Counted from the first letter of the stretch, positions 47,406 to 56,798 are shown. The stretch is DNA of 64,000 nt from Devosia limi DSM 17137 (GCF_900128975.1 NZ_FQVC01000001.1:186001-250000); one strand, 5' to 3'. Notes: generated by a model from the sequence alone, not told the origin. Numbers and translations: made by a program.

Positions 47406-47999
47406 ATGTTCAAGTTGAAATCTGCGATGGCTCTTTCGCTGTCGATACTGTTGTCGTTCACCACGATTATGCCAGCGATGGCGGCGCGCGTGTACAATGC
47501 AGACACCAATACCTGGGAAGAAGCATCTGTCGCCAAGACGCGCAACAGAGGCGGCAGCCCAGTCAAGCGAGAGGTCGTCGAATACGCGACCAATCACAAG
47601 CCGGGCACCGTTGTTGTTGAAACCGATGAACGTCGTCTGTATTTCGTCCTCGAGGGCGGCAAGGCCGTAAAGTACGGCGTCGGCGTTGGTCGCGACGGCT
47701 TCACCTGGTCGGGCAGCCATCGCATTACCCGCAAGGCGGAATGGCCCGGCTGGACCCCTCCTCCGCAGATGCGCAAGCGTGTCCCCGATCTGCCGGCATA
47801 CATGCCTGGCGGCCCGGAAAACCCGCTTGGAGCGCGGGCGATGTATATCGGCTCGACCCTTTATCGCCTGCACGGAACCTCGGAACCCTGGTCCATCGGG
47901 CAGGCGGTATCCTCGGGCTGCATTCGGCTGACCAATGATGACGTTGTCGATCTCTACGAGCGCGTCAAGGTTGGCGCGTTGGTGGTGGTGAATCACTAA
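47406..47999 (+). CDS. L,D-transpeptidase (YkuD domain)
   Basis: 197 residues with a signal peptide (ALSLSILLSFTTIMPAMA). YkuD elements include TNHKPGTVVVETDERRLYFVLEGG, IGSTLYRLHGTSEPWSIG and the catalytic SSGCIRLTNDDVVDLYERV with Cys and Arg. It crosslinks peptidoglycan (3-3 links) or attaches proteins in the periplasm. Its own terminator follows. No LysM or other accessory domain is present. Confidence 0.93.
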   Translation: MFKLKSAMALSLSILLSFTTIMPAMAARVYNADTNTWEEASVAKTRNRGGSPVKREVVEYATNHKPGTVVVETDERRLYFVLEGGKAVKYGVGVGRDGFTWSGSHRITRKAEWPGWTPPPQMRKRVPDLPAYMPGGPENPLGARAMYIGSTLYRLHGTSEPWSIGQAVSSGCIRLTNDDVVDLYERVKVGALVVVNH

Positions 48000-48024
48000 G
48001 GCTTTGAAAATACTGACATTCAAG

Positions 48025-48048
48025 GCCGCCCTTCGGGGCGGCTTTTTT
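48025..48048 (+). terminator. Rho-independent terminator of the L,D-transpeptidase gene
   Basis: GCCGCCC and GGGCGGC form a stem with a TTCG loop, followed by six T. The TTCG tetraloop makes the hairpin very stable. Confidence 0.9.
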
Positions 48049-48095
48049 ATTCGGCAAGGCTTTGAAAGCGGCGGAATGGGCGGTAAGTTCGGGGC

Positions 48096-49109
48096 ATGAC
48101 GATGCATAATCCCCAGGCTCGGCCACTTGTTGACCGCTATGGCCGCCATATTTCCTATCTGCGGATTTCCGTGACGGATCGCTGCGACTTCCGCTGCGTC
48201 TATTGCATGGCCGAGGACATGACCTTCCTGCCCAAGAAGGAAGTGCTAAGCTTCGAGGAAATCGACATAATTTCCAGTGCCTTCGTGAAACGCGGCGTGA
48301 CTCGGCTGCGGCTGACCGGCGGCGAGCCGCTGGTGCGGCGCGATATCATGGACCTTGTCCGCACGCTGGGGCGGCATCTGGGGCATGGGCTGGACGAGCT
48401 GACGCTGACCACAAATGGCAGCCAATTGAGCAAGCATGCTGGATTTCTTGCTCAAGCAGGGGTGCGCCGCCTGAACGTATCGCTCGACACATTATCCCCC
48501 GATCGCTTCCGCACGATTACGCGCCGCGGACGCCTGGAAGACGTGATGAGCGGGATCGACGCAGCGCAGGAGGCCGGCCTCGAAATCAAGATCAACATGG
48601 TGGCGATGCGCGGCGTCAACGACGACGAGATCGAACCGATGATGGCCTGGGCACATGCCCGGAACATGGGGCTGACGCTGATCGAAGGCATGCCGCTGGG
48701 CGAAGTGGGGATCGACCGGGTCGACACCTATCTGCCACTGCGCGAACTGCACGACCGGCTGTCCCGGCGCTATACGCTGGAGAAGCTGACCAAGAAGACC
48801 GGGGGCCCGGCCCGCTATGTCCGGGTGGCGGAAACCGGGGGTGTCCTGGGCTTTATCACCCCGATGAGCCACAATTTCTGCGAGAGCTGCAACCGGGTCA
48901 GGCTGACAGCTACTGGCCAGCTGTTCCTGTGCCTGGGCCAGGACGACCAGGTGAACCTGCGGGACGCCCTGCGCGATGGCGGTTTGCCGGCGCTGGATGC
49001 CGCGCTGGACCAGGCCATGCTGATCAAGCCGAAAGGGCATGACTTCGTCATCGACCGCAACCGCCCCGAGCCGGCGCTGGGCCGGCACATGTCGGTCACG
49101 GGTGGTTAG
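48096..49109 (+). CDS. moaA: GTP 3',8-cyclase
   Basis: 337 residues, radical SAM. The N-terminal cluster cysteines are 30, 34 and 37 ([11 protein letters not shown]). The second cluster lies near the C-terminus ([10 protein letters not shown] and LFLCLG). The protein ends with Gly-Gly, needed for activity in MoaA. It rearranges GTP to 3',8-cH2GTP in molybdenum cofactor synthesis. moaC and the other moa genes are not adjacent. An ATG at 48102 is an alternative start. Confidence 0.96.
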   Translation: MTMHNPQARPLVDRYGRHISYLRISVTDRCDFRCVYCMAEDMTFLPKKEVLSFEEIDIISSAFVKRGVTRLRLTGGEPLVRRDIMDLVRTLGRHLGHGLDELTLTTNGSQLSKHAGFLAQAGVRRLNVSLDTLSPDRFRTITRRGRLEDVMSGIDAAQEAGLEIKINMVAMRGVNDDEIEPMMAWAHARNMGLTLIEGMPLGEVGIDRVDTYLPLRELHDRLSRRYTLEKLTKKTGGPARYVRVAETGGVLGFITPMSHNFCESCNRVRLTATGQLFLCLGQDDQVNLRDALRDGGLPALDAALDQAMLIKPKGHDFVIDRNRPEPALGRHMSVTGG

Positions 49110-49290
49110 ACGCTGGACTTGGGGCGCTCCGGCTTCCGACACCCCCACCCCGGCCCGCCACTCGAGCGTAGCTCTCATGGCCTTCCGCGCTCAAATGCGT
49201 GCAAAGGAAACTGGATCCCGGCTTTCGCCGGGATGACGGCTGGTGGTCGGGGCGGATCGGGATGACGGCGGAGAGCCTGCGGGGACGAGA

Positions 49291-49692
49291 CTAGCGCCCT
49301 TCGGCCCGCTCGGCGAGTTCGACGACGATGCCGTCCGGGTCGCGGACGAAGGCGACGCGCTTGAACATTTCCAGATTGTGGGCGGCGCGTGGTGCTTCGA
49401 TGATCTCGACCCCGGCTTCGGCCAAGCGGGCGACAAGAGCGCCGATGTCATCGAAGGCGAAGGTCAAGTGGCGCATACCAGCTTCGTGGGGCGGCACATC
49501 GCGGGAGCGGGCGATGTCGGCAGTGGGCGCGAAGACTTCAAGCATGCCGCCGCCGGCATCGAGAAACGCCAGTTCGCCCCGGACCTGGGATTTGCGCAGC
49601 ACCAGCCTGAGGCCGAGCAGCTCGCAATAGAAGTGGATGGTGGCATCGAGATTGCCCGACGTCATGCCGATATGCTCGAAGCCGACCAGCAT
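49291..49692 (-). CDS. VOC family protein (glyoxalase-like)
   Basis: 133 residues, one VOC domain made of two beta-alpha-beta-beta-beta halves: EHIGMTSGNLDATIHFYCELLGLRL then HLTFAFDDIGALVARL and VRDPDGIVVELAE. The metal ligands are plausible (His near position 7, Glu in MLEVFA, Glu at the end), though the first may vary. Size matches methylmalonyl-CoA epimerase or lactoylglutathione lyase families, but the substrate is not readable. It lies two bases downstream of the Lrp-type regulator gene on the same strand, so it may be co-transcribed with it. Confidence 0.85.
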   Translation of the reverse strand: MLVGFEHIGMTSGNLDATIHFYCELLGLRLVLRKSQVRGELAFLDAGGGMLEVFAPTADIARSRDVPPHEAGMRHLTFAFDDIGALVARLAEAGVEIIEAPRAAHNLEMFKRVAFVRDPDGIVVELAERAEGR

Positions 49693-49694
49693 GG

Positions 49695-50180
49695 CTATTT
49701 GTCGTCGTCGGAGATCAGGGCGAATTCCAGCGGCAGCGCCGTGGTATATTTGATCTGCTCCATGGCGAAGGACGAACTGACATCGGTCAGCGCGATGCGC
49801 GAGATCAGCTTCTTGTAGAAGGTGTCGTAGGCGCCGATATCGGGCACGACGATGCGCAGCAGGTAATCGACGTCACCGCTCATGCGGTAGAATTCCACCA
49901 CCTCGGCGAAATCCTCGACGGTGGCGGCGAATTTGCGCAGCCAGCCCTCGCTATGCTCGTTGGTCTTGACCGAAACGAAGACGGTGACCCCGGCATTGAC
50001 CTTGACCGGATCCAGCACGGCAACGCGGCGCTTGATGACGCCATCTTCTTCCATCTTCTGGATACGGCGCCAGCATGGCGTGGTCGAAAGGCCGACTTTG
50101 CGGCCAATCTCGGCCACCGGCATGGTCGCATCCTTCTGTAGAAGCGTCAGTATCTTACGGTCGATCTTGTCCAACGCCAT
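49695..50180 (-). CDS. Lrp/AsnC family transcriptional regulator
   Basis: 161 residues from ATG 50180. The N-terminal helix-turn-helix is LDKIDRKILTLLQKDATMPVAEIGRKVGLSTTPCWRRIQKMEEDGVI, and the RAM/ligand domain follows (VEEFYRMSGDVDYLLRIVVPDI-type region). Lrp-type proteins sense amino acids. The VOC gene directly downstream would be its partner or a passenger. Divergent neighbour at 50311 is on the same strand, so no divergent target is obvious. Confidence 0.92.
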   Translation of the reverse strand: MALDKIDRKILTLLQKDATMPVAEIGRKVGLSTTPCWRRIQKMEEDGVIKRRVAVLDPVKVNAGVTVFVSVKTNEHSEGWLRKFAATVEDFAEVVEFYRMSGDVDYLLRIVVPDIGAYDTFYKKLISRIALTDVSSSFAMEQIKYTTALPLEFALISDDDK

Positions 50181-50310
50181 CAATGCCCCCGTGAAATCAG
50201 TTTGCGACTATCGCAAGAATTTTCCCACAAATTGGGAGATTACCTGCCACATTAAGCGCATGAGCGCAATAATCTTGCGCGATGCAAGTCGTTTGCCCCC
50301 TCACCCAGAG

Positions 50311-50826
50311 TTAAGCCCAACCCGCGAAGCTCATGATCCAGGACCAGGGGTCGCTCTTCTGATCGTCCTGGCGATCCCGCCAAGCACGCGGCTGTTGAAA
50401 CTCGCCCTGCCAAAGACCAAGCCGCCTGGCCCTGGCCGTTTGCTGTTCGCGCCAATAATCATCCGATGACACGGCCAGCCCGTCAACGACCATGGCCCGG
50501 GCAATGTCGCGGCCGTCAACCCGGCAGGTCGCCAGAATGCGGCGGTACTTGTCGCGACCTTCGGCATCGCAGGCCAGCGTGCCGCTGCGGATCAGCGCCG
50601 ACAGGCGATCGCGCGCGACGCGACCGCAAGGCCAGTCGCCGCCCCTGGCCGTCTTGCAGGTCTGGGCCAGTTCGGGCGCATCGATGCCGAGCAGGCGGAC
50701 GCGCTCCTGTCCGAGATGGAAGCTGTCGCCATCGCTGACCCTGGCCTGCCCGGAGAGCTGGCCGGGCTCAGGATCGAGCCAGGCGGCAAGCACGGCCACG
50801 ACGGCCAGAATCAGGACTGCGAGCAC
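50311..50826 (-). CDS. Thermonuclease-like protein (SNase domain)
   Basis: 171 residues. One N-terminal membrane helix (LAVLILAVVAVLAAWL) is followed by the SNase-like core: ARVSDGDSFHLGQERVRLLGIDAPEL with the metal Asp and Arg, DAEGRDKYRRILATC, and the VDGLAVSSDDYWREQQ end. It may be a membrane-anchored or secreted nuclease, or a non-catalytic SNase relative. GTG 50826 starts inside the helix; the frame stays open upstream, and a CTG there could be the true start. Confidence 0.82.
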   Translation of the reverse strand: MLAVLILAVVAVLAAWLDPEPGQLSGQARVSDGDSFHLGQERVRLLGIDAPELAQTCKTARGGDWPCGRVARDRLSALIRSGTLACDAEGRDKYRRILATCRVDGRDIARAMVVDGLAVSSDDYWREQQTARARRLGLWQGEFQQPRAWRDRQDDQKSDPWSWIMSFAGWA

Positions 50827-50975
50827 GGCTCCGGAGCCAGACCGGAAGGGTCGCCATTGATGTTGATAACGCCCCAGGATTTCACCACCCGTTAACTACG
50901 CCGCCGCTAGTGTTTTCAAATGAGCGTAGCGAATGCGTATCCGGTTCGCATCATTTAGTAACGAGTAAGAGTTTC

Positions 50976-52505
50976 ATGCCGTCCCAGCCGACTGCATACG
51001 AGGCTGATGTTCGTTCCCTCATGGGGCGCGACAGCAAACGCACGGCCCAGAAGACCGTGCTCGACGCGCGCCAGCGCCTGACCTCGAGCTCGGGCACGCG
51101 CGCATCCTACGATTTTGAGCTGATGCACGACTATGCCGGTTCGCGCCTGGCATCGGCCCTGCCCCTCGCCGCCATCGTGGTGATCCTGTCCGTGGTTTCC
51201 AGCTTCTGGGTGCCGGTGCTGTTCACCGTGCTGTGGGCCAGCCTGGTGCTGACCAGCCTGCTGCTGGTGGCGCTGGTGGCCCGCCGCTTCAAGAGCAGCG
51301 ACCCCGCCCGTTTCAATGCCGGCCAGTGGACCACCACCTTCGTGGCGGTCGAACTGATTTATGGCATTGCCTGGTCTCTGCTGGCGCTGTTCACGCTCGC
51401 TGCCGACCCGGACAGCCTGACGCCGCTGATGTTTGCCATGCTGCTGGTCAGCGTGGCTGCCAATGCCGTGGCCACCCATTCGCTGCCACAGGCCACCTTG
51501 ATGAGCACGCTGCCGGTGACCGTGACGGTATCGATCAACCTGATCGCGCTGGGCGGCACGCTCAACTACACACTGGCTGCCGTGGCCATTTGCGGCGAGT
51601 TCTTCTTCGTCTACCTGGCGCGCCAGTTGCACGGCTCCGAGCTGGAGACGATTACCCACCAGGCGGAAAAGGACGCGCTGATCGGCGAGCTGGAAGAGGC
51701 GCGGCAAATGTCGGACGAGGCCCGCCGCCATGCCGAGCAGGCCAATATCGCCAAGTCGCAATTCCTGGCGACTATGAGCCATGAGCTGCGCACGCCGCTC
51801 AATGCCATTATCGGCTTTTCCGAGGTGTTGAAGTCGGAGCTGCTGGGGCCGCACCAGGTGCCGCAATACCAGGAATATGCCGGCGACATTCACAGCAGCG
51901 GCCAGCATTTGCTCAACCTGATCAACGAATTGCTGGACCTCAGCCGCATCGAAGCGGGCAAGTACGAGCTCAACGAGGAAGTGGTGTCGCTGGTCGATAT
52001 CGCCGAGGACTGCCGCCGCATGATGGAACTGCGCGCCAAGTCCAGGGGGATCGAGCTGGTCTATACGTTCGGCAACAACCTGCCCAGGCTATGGGGCGAC
52101 GAACGCGCCATTCGCCAGGTGGTGCTGAACCTTTTGTCCAATGCCATCAAGTTCACGCCCCAGCATGGCAAGGTGAGCCTGGTGGTGACGCGCAGCAGCG
52201 ATGGCGGGCAGCTGGTTTCGGTCAGGGACAATGGCCCCGGCATTCCCGAAGAGGAAATCGAGACCGTGCTGTCCTCGTTCGGTCAGGGCTCGCTGGCGCA
52301 GAAGACCGCCGAGCAAGGCGCGGGCCTGGGCCTGCCGATCGTGCAGAAGATCATGGAACTGCATCAGGGCCGGTTCGACCTGTTTTCCAAGCTGCGCTTC
52401 GGCACCGAAGTAATCGCCACCTTCCCCCGCGCCCGCGTCATGGACGCGCTGGCTCCCGTGGTGGAAAAGAAGAACCGCCTCGAGATCTACTCGGCGGCTG
52501 GCTAG
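50976..52505 (+). CDS. Membrane sensor histidine kinase
   Basis: 509 residues from ATG 50976. About six hydrophobic helices lie between residues 65 and 205, then a coiled coil (ITHQAEKDALIGELEEARQMSDEARRHAEQA). The kinase core follows: phospho-His in MSHELRTPLNAIIGFSEVL, N-box LLSNAIKF, G-boxes DNGPGIPEEEIE and GAGLGLPIVQKIMELH. No response regulator gene is adjacent. The architecture resembles alphaproteobacterial kinases near PleC/DivJ, but the sensory part is only membrane helices, so the signal is unknown. Confidence 0.9.
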   Translation: MPSQPTAYEADVRSLMGRDSKRTAQKTVLDARQRLTSSSGTRASYDFELMHDYAGSRLASALPLAAIVVILSVVSSFWVPVLFTVLWASLVLTSLLLVALVARRFKSSDPARFNAGQWTTTFVAVELIYGIAWSLLALFTLAADPDSLTPLMFAMLLVSVAANAVATHSLPQATLMSTLPVTVTVSINLIALGGTLNYTLAAVAICGEFFFVYLARQLHGSELETITHQAEKDALIGELEEARQMSDEARRHAEQANIAKSQFLATMSHELRTPLNAIIGFSEVLKSELLGPHQVPQYQEYAGDIHSSGQHLLNLINELLDLSRIEAGKYELNEEVVSLVDIAEDCRRMMELRAKSRGIELVYTFGNNLPRLWGDERAIRQVVLNLLSNAIKFTPQHGKVSLVVTRSSDGGQLVSVRDNGPGIPEEEIETVLSSFGQGSLAQKTAEQGAGLGLPIVQKIMELHQGRFDLFSKLRFGTEVIATFPRARVMDALAPVVEKKNRLEIYSAAG

Positions 52506-52572
52506 GCGGCTGGAGGAGAATGGGGCCGCCTCCGCGAACGTCCTTGCCTGCCTTGGCCCATCCCCCCCACAG

Positions 52573-52655
52573 CGTCATCAACGGGCTTGTCCCGGTGATC
52601 CATGGTTCAGCAGGCGTGGCGGGATGGATTGCCCGGACAAGCCGGGCAATGACGG
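52573..52655. repeat. REP-like element, family C
   Basis: CGTCATCAACGGGCTTGTCCCGG and, near the end, CCGGACAAGCCGGGCAATGACGG form an inverted pair flanking a 30-base loop. It lies in the 290-base gap before cobT. Confidence 0.7.
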
Positions 52656-52677
52656 TGGGGAGGGATTGGGGCCGATG

Positions 52678-52713
52678 CTTGGGCTTGGGCTTGGGCTTGG
52701 GCTTGGGCTTGGG
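52678..52713. repeat. Hexanucleotide microsatellite (CTTGGG)6
   Basis: Six perfect tandem copies of CTTGGG, followed by CCCTCAGGG. It is non-coding, between the kinase gene and cobT. Such runs mutate by slippage, so length may vary between isolates. Confidence 0.9.
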
Positions 52714-52795
52714 CCCTCAGGGATGAGGACTCAGGCTTGCAGGGCGCCTGCGAGACCCGATGCCGGGTGGCAGAGGCGCGACCGTCGCGCCCCGA

Positions 52796-53821
52796 TCAGG
52801 CGTCCTTGCCGCTGATGGCAGCACTTTCAAAGGTGGCCATATTGTAGTGCAGGTGCAAAGCGGTCTTGGCGAGTATGGCGGCAAGGGCGGCGCCGCTGCC
52901 TTCGCCCAGCCGCATGCCTAGATCCAGCAGGCCCTTCTGGTCCATGGCAGCGAGCGCGCGCGCGTGACCGCCTTCGGCCGAGACATGGGCGAAGATGCAG
53001 TGATCGATCGCGGCAGGGTTGATCGCGTGGGCGATGGCGGCGGCCGACGTGGCGACGAAGCCATCGACAATGACCGGGACCTTCTGGTGGCGCGCGGCCA
53101 GCAGGGCGCCGAGCATGGCGGCGATCTCGCGGCCGCCGACGCGGGCGAGAATGGCCAGCGGGTGATTGAGTTCGTCGCCGTGGAAGGCCAAAGCGCGGTC
53201 GACGGCAGCGGCCTTGCGGGCGAGGCCGGCATCATCGACGCCGGTGCCGCGGCCGACCCAATCGGCGCCGGTACCGCCATACAGCGCGGCATAGATGGCG
53301 GCGGCGACGGTGGTGTTGCCGATGCCCATTTCGCCGATGCAGATCAGATCGGGCTTACCGGCAATGGCTTCCATGCCATAGGCGATGGTGGCGGCGCACA
53401 TCTTGTCGTCGAGCGCCGGCGCCAGGGTGATGTCGCCGGTGGGCAGTTCGAGCGCCAGTTCAAACACGCGCAGGTTGATCTCGTGCAGCGCGCACATCTG
53501 GGAGATGGCGGCGCCGCCATTGGTGAAATTGGCGACCATCTGGGCGGTGACTTCGCGCGGGAAGGCCGAAACGCCCTGATCGGTAACGCCGTGGTTGCCG
53601 GCGAAGATGGTGACCATGGGATTGTCGAGGCGCGGCTTGGCGCGGCCCTGCCAGCGGGCGAGGAATTCCACCAGGGTTTCGAGCGAACCCAGCGAGCCCT
53701 GCGGCTTGGTCAGGCAGGCTTCGCGGGCCCGGACGGCGGCAACTGCCGCCTCGTCGCCATCGGGGACGATGGTGAGCAATTCCAGGACATCGGCATAGGC
53801 GGCGTGGAGCGAGGCGGGCAT
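52796..53821 (-). CDS. cobT: Nicotinate-nucleotide--dimethylbenzimidazole phosphoribosyltransferase
   Basis: 341 residues. Motifs: LTKPQGSLGSLETLVEFLARW, FAGNHGVTDQGVSAFPREVTAQMV, GEMGIGNTTVAAAIYA, VGRGTGVDDAGL and DGFVATSAAAIAHAI. It activates dimethylbenzimidazole in the nucleotide loop assembly of cobalamin. It is divergent from cobS, and the 65-base gap between them is too short for a full cobalamin riboswitch. Confidence 0.95.
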   Translation of the reverse strand: MPASLHAAYADVLELLTIVPDGDEAAVAAVRAREACLTKPQGSLGSLETLVEFLARWQGRAKPRLDNPMVTIFAGNHGVTDQGVSAFPREVTAQMVANFTNGGAAISQMCALHEINLRVFELALELPTGDITLAPALDDKMCAATIAYGMEAIAGKPDLICIGEMGIGNTTVAAAIYAALYGGTGADWVGRGTGVDDAGLARKAAAVDRALAFHGDELNHPLAILARVGGREIAAMLGALLAARHQKVPVIVDGFVATSAAAIAHAINPAAIDHCIFAHVSAEGGHARALAAMDQKGLLDLGMRLGEGSGAALAAILAKTALHLHYNMATFESAAISGKDA

Positions 53822-53886
53822 GGCAGGTCCGGCATGATGGTGCTAGGAAAGTGCCGTCTTGTTGCGCAATCGGGAGCGAAAAGCAA

Positions 53887-54741
53887 TTGAACGCCGATGG
53901 CCCTGCCCCCTTGCCCAATGATGCCATTGGCGATGCCGCGCGCCAGCCAAGCGGCCCGCAGGCGCCCGCTGCCAGCCTGGGGCTGACTGCCGATTACGTG
54001 ATGGCGCTGCGGTTTTTCTCGCGGCTGCCGAGCGGAGATAGCCCGCACCAGAAGCCCGACCTCAATCGAATCGCCATGGCGCTGCCGCTGGCCAGCGTGG
54101 TGATCGGCATCGGCCCGGCGCTATTGCTGATCGGCGTGGCAATGCTGGGGCTGCCGGCCTATTTCGCCGCGGCGCTGGCAGTGGGCGCGGCGGTGATCGT
54201 GACCGGAGCGATGGCCGAGGATGCGCTGGCCGATAGTGCCGATGGGCTGTTTGGCGGGCACACGACCGAGCGGCGGCTGGAGATCATGAAGGATAGCCGG
54301 CACGGCACCTATGGGGTGGCGGCTTTGTGCCTGTTCATCGTGCTGCGCGTGGTGGGGATCGGCAGCGTGGCGGCGATCAACCCGCTGGCGGCGGGGGCGA
54401 TCTGGCTGGCGGCAGGCGTGACGGCGCGGACCGGGGCGCTGTGGCTGGCGAGCGTCCTGCCCCCGGCGCGAAGCGATGGCGCGGCGGCGGCGGCCGGGCA
54501 GTTGAGCAAGCGCAGCTTTGCAGTGGGCGTGGTGTTTGCGCTGATCCTGCTGTTCCTGCTGGCGGGGCCGCCGACGAGCCTGTTTGCCATCGCCGTGGCG
54601 CTGATCCTCGTGGTCGCGGTGACGACGGGATGGGTGGCGGTGTGCCGGCGGCTGGTGGGCGGGCAGACGGGCGATCTCATCGGCGCACTGATGGCGCTGC
54701 TGGAGATTGCGGTGCTGACGGCGCTATTGCTGTTTGTCTGA
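53887..54741 (+). CDS. cobS: Adenosylcobinamide-GDP ribazoletransferase
   Basis: About 284 residues with about seven membrane helices. Family features: MALRFFSRLPSGD near the start, EDALADSADGLFGGHTTERRLEIMKDSRHGTYG in the loop that binds the substrate, and GQTGDLIGALMALLEI at the end. It joins adenosylcobinamide-GDP and alpha-ribazole to finish cobalamin. I prefer the TTG at 53887, with GGAG ten bases upstream; the GTG at 53851 overlaps the space before cobT. Its 3' end overlaps the convergent TetR gene by 18 bases. Confidence 0.92.
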   Translation: MNADGPAPLPNDAIGDAARQPSGPQAPAASLGLTADYVMALRFFSRLPSGDSPHQKPDLNRIAMALPLASVVIGIGPALLLIGVAMLGLPAYFAAALAVGAAVIVTGAMAEDALADSADGLFGGHTTERRLEIMKDSRHGTYGVAALCLFIVLRVVGIGSVAAINPLAAGAIWLAAGVTARTGALWLASVLPPARSDGAAAAAGQLSKRSFAVGVVFALILLFLLAGPPTSLFAIAVALILVVAVTTGWVAVCRRLVGGQTGDLIGALMALLEIAVLTALLLFV

Positions 54742-55338
54742 GGCAGGCGCGCCGAGCAGCAGGCCCGACAGGAAGGCCTTGAACGCAACGATGGCCTTGC
54801 GGGCGGTCGCCTCTGGATCGTCGGAATTGGCGATCCACTGGGCGGCATTGAGGCTGGCGCCATTGATGAGGCGCGCGGCGGCTTCCGGATCGACCGGGAT
54901 GATCGCTCCATCGGCCACGAGGCCGGTGAGATTTTGCTGCATGCCGGCGATGCAGCCGTTCTGGCTGGCCCATTGCCAGGGATCGCCGAGCACGGCGGGA
55001 CCATCGCGGTGGACGATGCGCAGGATTTCGGGCTCGACCGCCATTTCGAGATAGCCGGTGCATTCATCGACAAAGGCCTGCCAGGGCGTCGTAGCATTGG
55101 CGGTGATGACCTTGAGCCGCTCGGTCATTTCGGCGTCGATCTCGGCGATCACGGCGGCCAGCAGGCCCTTCTTGTCACCGAAGTGATGATAGAGCGCGCC
55201 ACGGGTGAGCCCGGCGGCGGCGGTGAAATCATCCATGGATGCATCAGCATAGCCGACCGTGCCGAAGGCCTGCCGCGCGGTGGCGAGCAGCTTGCCCCGG
55301 GTTTCGGCAATCATCTCCTTACGCGGTTTATGCGCCAT
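54724..55338 (-). CDS. TetR/AcrR family transcriptional regulator
   Basis: 204 residues. N-terminal helix-turn-helix: TRGKLLATARQAFGTVGYADASMDDFTAAAGLTRGALYHHFGDKKGLLAAVIA. The C-terminal ligand domain ends with FLSGLLLGAP. It is divergent from an MFS transporter gene with three dyads between, so it most likely represses that transporter and itself until an inducer, such as a toxic organic molecule, binds. Confidence 0.93.
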   Translation of the reverse strand: MAHKPRKEMIAETRGKLLATARQAFGTVGYADASMDDFTAAAGLTRGALYHHFGDKKGLLAAVIAEIDAEMTERLKVITANATTPWQAFVDECTGYLEMAVEPEILRIVHRDGPAVLGDPWQWASQNGCIAGMQQNLTGLVADGAIIPVDPEAAARLINGASLNAAQWIANSDDPEATARKAIVAFKAFLSGLLLGAPASDKQQ

Positions 55339-55351
55339 AAAATTCCTCGTT

Positions 55352-55419
55352 CATACGCGTCGTATGTGAATTGACATACGCGGCGCATGCGAATTATGTA
55401 ATCGCATACGTCGCGTATC
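55352..55419. promoter_or_regulatory. Three operator-like dyads between tetR and MFS genes
   Basis: CATACG-NNN-CGTATG occurs at 55352-55366 (perfect), with closely similar dyads at 55375-55389 (CATACG CGG CGCATG) and 55405-55419 (CATACG TCG CGTATC). The starts are 23 and 30 bases apart. They lie between the divergent TetR and MFS genes, the usual place for TetR operators. Confidence 0.75.
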
Positions 55420-55453
55420 TCAATGCGAAAACTCCTAAGACCAGGAATCTTCA

Positions 55454-56665
55454 ATGTCCAATCCTTATAGCGAAATATTCCGCGCGCCGGGCACCAAGGG
55501 CTTTGCCGCGGCAGGTTTTCTGGCGCGCCTGCCCCTGGCGATGACCACGATGGGTATCGTCGCCATGCTCTCGCAGACCCATGGCGAATATTGGCTGGCG
55601 GGCGCCGTATCGGCGACCTTTGCGCTGACCAATGCGGCTCTGGCGCCGCAGATTTCCCGCCTGATCGACCGGAAGGGGCAAAGCCGCGTGCTGGTGCCGG
55701 TGACTATTGTGACGGTTATCGCCTTCATCACGCTGCTGGTGGCGACGCGTTATGACTGGCCGGTCTGGACATTGTTCGTCTCGGCGCTGTTTGCCGGGGC
55801 GCTGCCCAGCATGCCGGCAATGGTGCGGGCGCGTTGGTCGGAAATCTATCGGGACACGCCGCAGCTGGGCACCGCCTTTGCGTTTGAATCGGTGGCTGAC
55901 GAGATGGTCTACATTACCGGCTCGATCTTTTCGGTGGGGCTCAGCGTAACGCTGTTCCCCGAGGCGGGGGTGTTGCTATCGACCATCTGCCTTGCCATCG
56001 GGATGGTGCTGTTCGTGGCGCAGAAGTCGACTGAACCCAAGGTGCGGCCAGTAGAGCGCCATCAGGGTGGATCGGCATTTGCGCTGCGCCCGGTGCAGTT
56101 GATCACCGTAACGCTGATTGCTGTCGGCACGATTTTCGGCACGGCAGAGGTCACGGTGATCGCGCTGACCCGCGAATTGGGTGCCCCGGCGGCGGCAAGC
56201 CTGGTGCTGGGCGGCTATGCGGCGGGATCGCTGGTCATCGGGCTGATCTTTGGCGCGATGAAGCCCAAAATGCCACTGGCGCGCCAGTTCCTCATCGCTA
56301 TCGGCGTTGCCGCGTTGACGACGTTGCCACTGCTGATGGCCAACACTGTACCGGTGCTGGCGCTGTTGCTGCTGGTGAGCGGCATGGCCATTTCGCCAAC
56401 CTTCATCACCGCCTTTGGCCTGATTGAACGGCTGGTGCCGCCGGCCAAGCTCACCGAGGGCATTACCTGGGCGATGACTGGCATCGCTATCGGCATGGCC
56501 GTCGGCTCGTTCAGCTCGGGCTGGGTCATCGACCAGTTCGGAGCCAGCAATGGCTTCTGGGTTTCGGTGGTGGCGGGGGCAATCGCCCTGCTCTGCGCCC
56601 TGGCCGGACAGCGCAGCCTGGCGGCACCGGCACCGCGCGCTACAAGGCAGGCGGCAGTCGCCTGA
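55454..56665 (+). CDS. MFS transporter
   Basis: 403 residues with about twelve hydrophobic segments. The loop 2-3 motif APQISRLIDRKGQSRVLV is close to the GxxxDRxGRR MFS signature. The tail is short and Ala/Arg-rich. Its N-terminal stretch MSNPYSEIFRAPG resembles DHA-type exporters of Actinobacteria and Rhizobiales. The divergent TetR regulator and triple operator suggest inducible efflux of a small toxic compound; the substrate is unknown. The ATG follows AGGA. Confidence 0.9.
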   Translation: MSNPYSEIFRAPGTKGFAAAGFLARLPLAMTTMGIVAMLSQTHGEYWLAGAVSATFALTNAALAPQISRLIDRKGQSRVLVPVTIVTVIAFITLLVATRYDWPVWTLFVSALFAGALPSMPAMVRARWSEIYRDTPQLGTAFAFESVADEMVYITGSIFSVGLSVTLFPEAGVLLSTICLAIGMVLFVAQKSTEPKVRPVERHQGGSAFALRPVQLITVTLIAVGTIFGTAEVTVIALTRELGAPAAASLVLGGYAAGSLVIGLIFGAMKPKMPLARQFLIAIGVAALTTLPLLMANTVPVLALLLLVSGMAISPTFITAFGLIERLVPPAKLTEGITWAMTGIAIGMAVGSFSSGWVIDQFGASNGFWVSVVAGAIALLCALAGQRSLAAPAPRATRQAAVA

Positions 56666-56798
56666 AGAAAACTGAGGGCGGCGGACTCGACCGTCGCCTT
56701 CGCTCATTTGCGCCTGTGGCGGGATGCAGCCTTGAAATTGCCGCGGGCAATGCCTTTATGCTGACAGGCACATCACGCTGCGCGAGGGCGACAAACCT

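Noticed and set aside
48001..48095. Molybdenum-cofactor riboswitch before moaA
   Set aside because: The region is filled by the L,D-transpeptidase terminator and a short leader; no conserved aptamer elements were recognised.
53822..53886. Cobalamin riboswitch between cobT and cobS
   Set aside because: The gap is only 65 bases and no conserved B12-box was seen.
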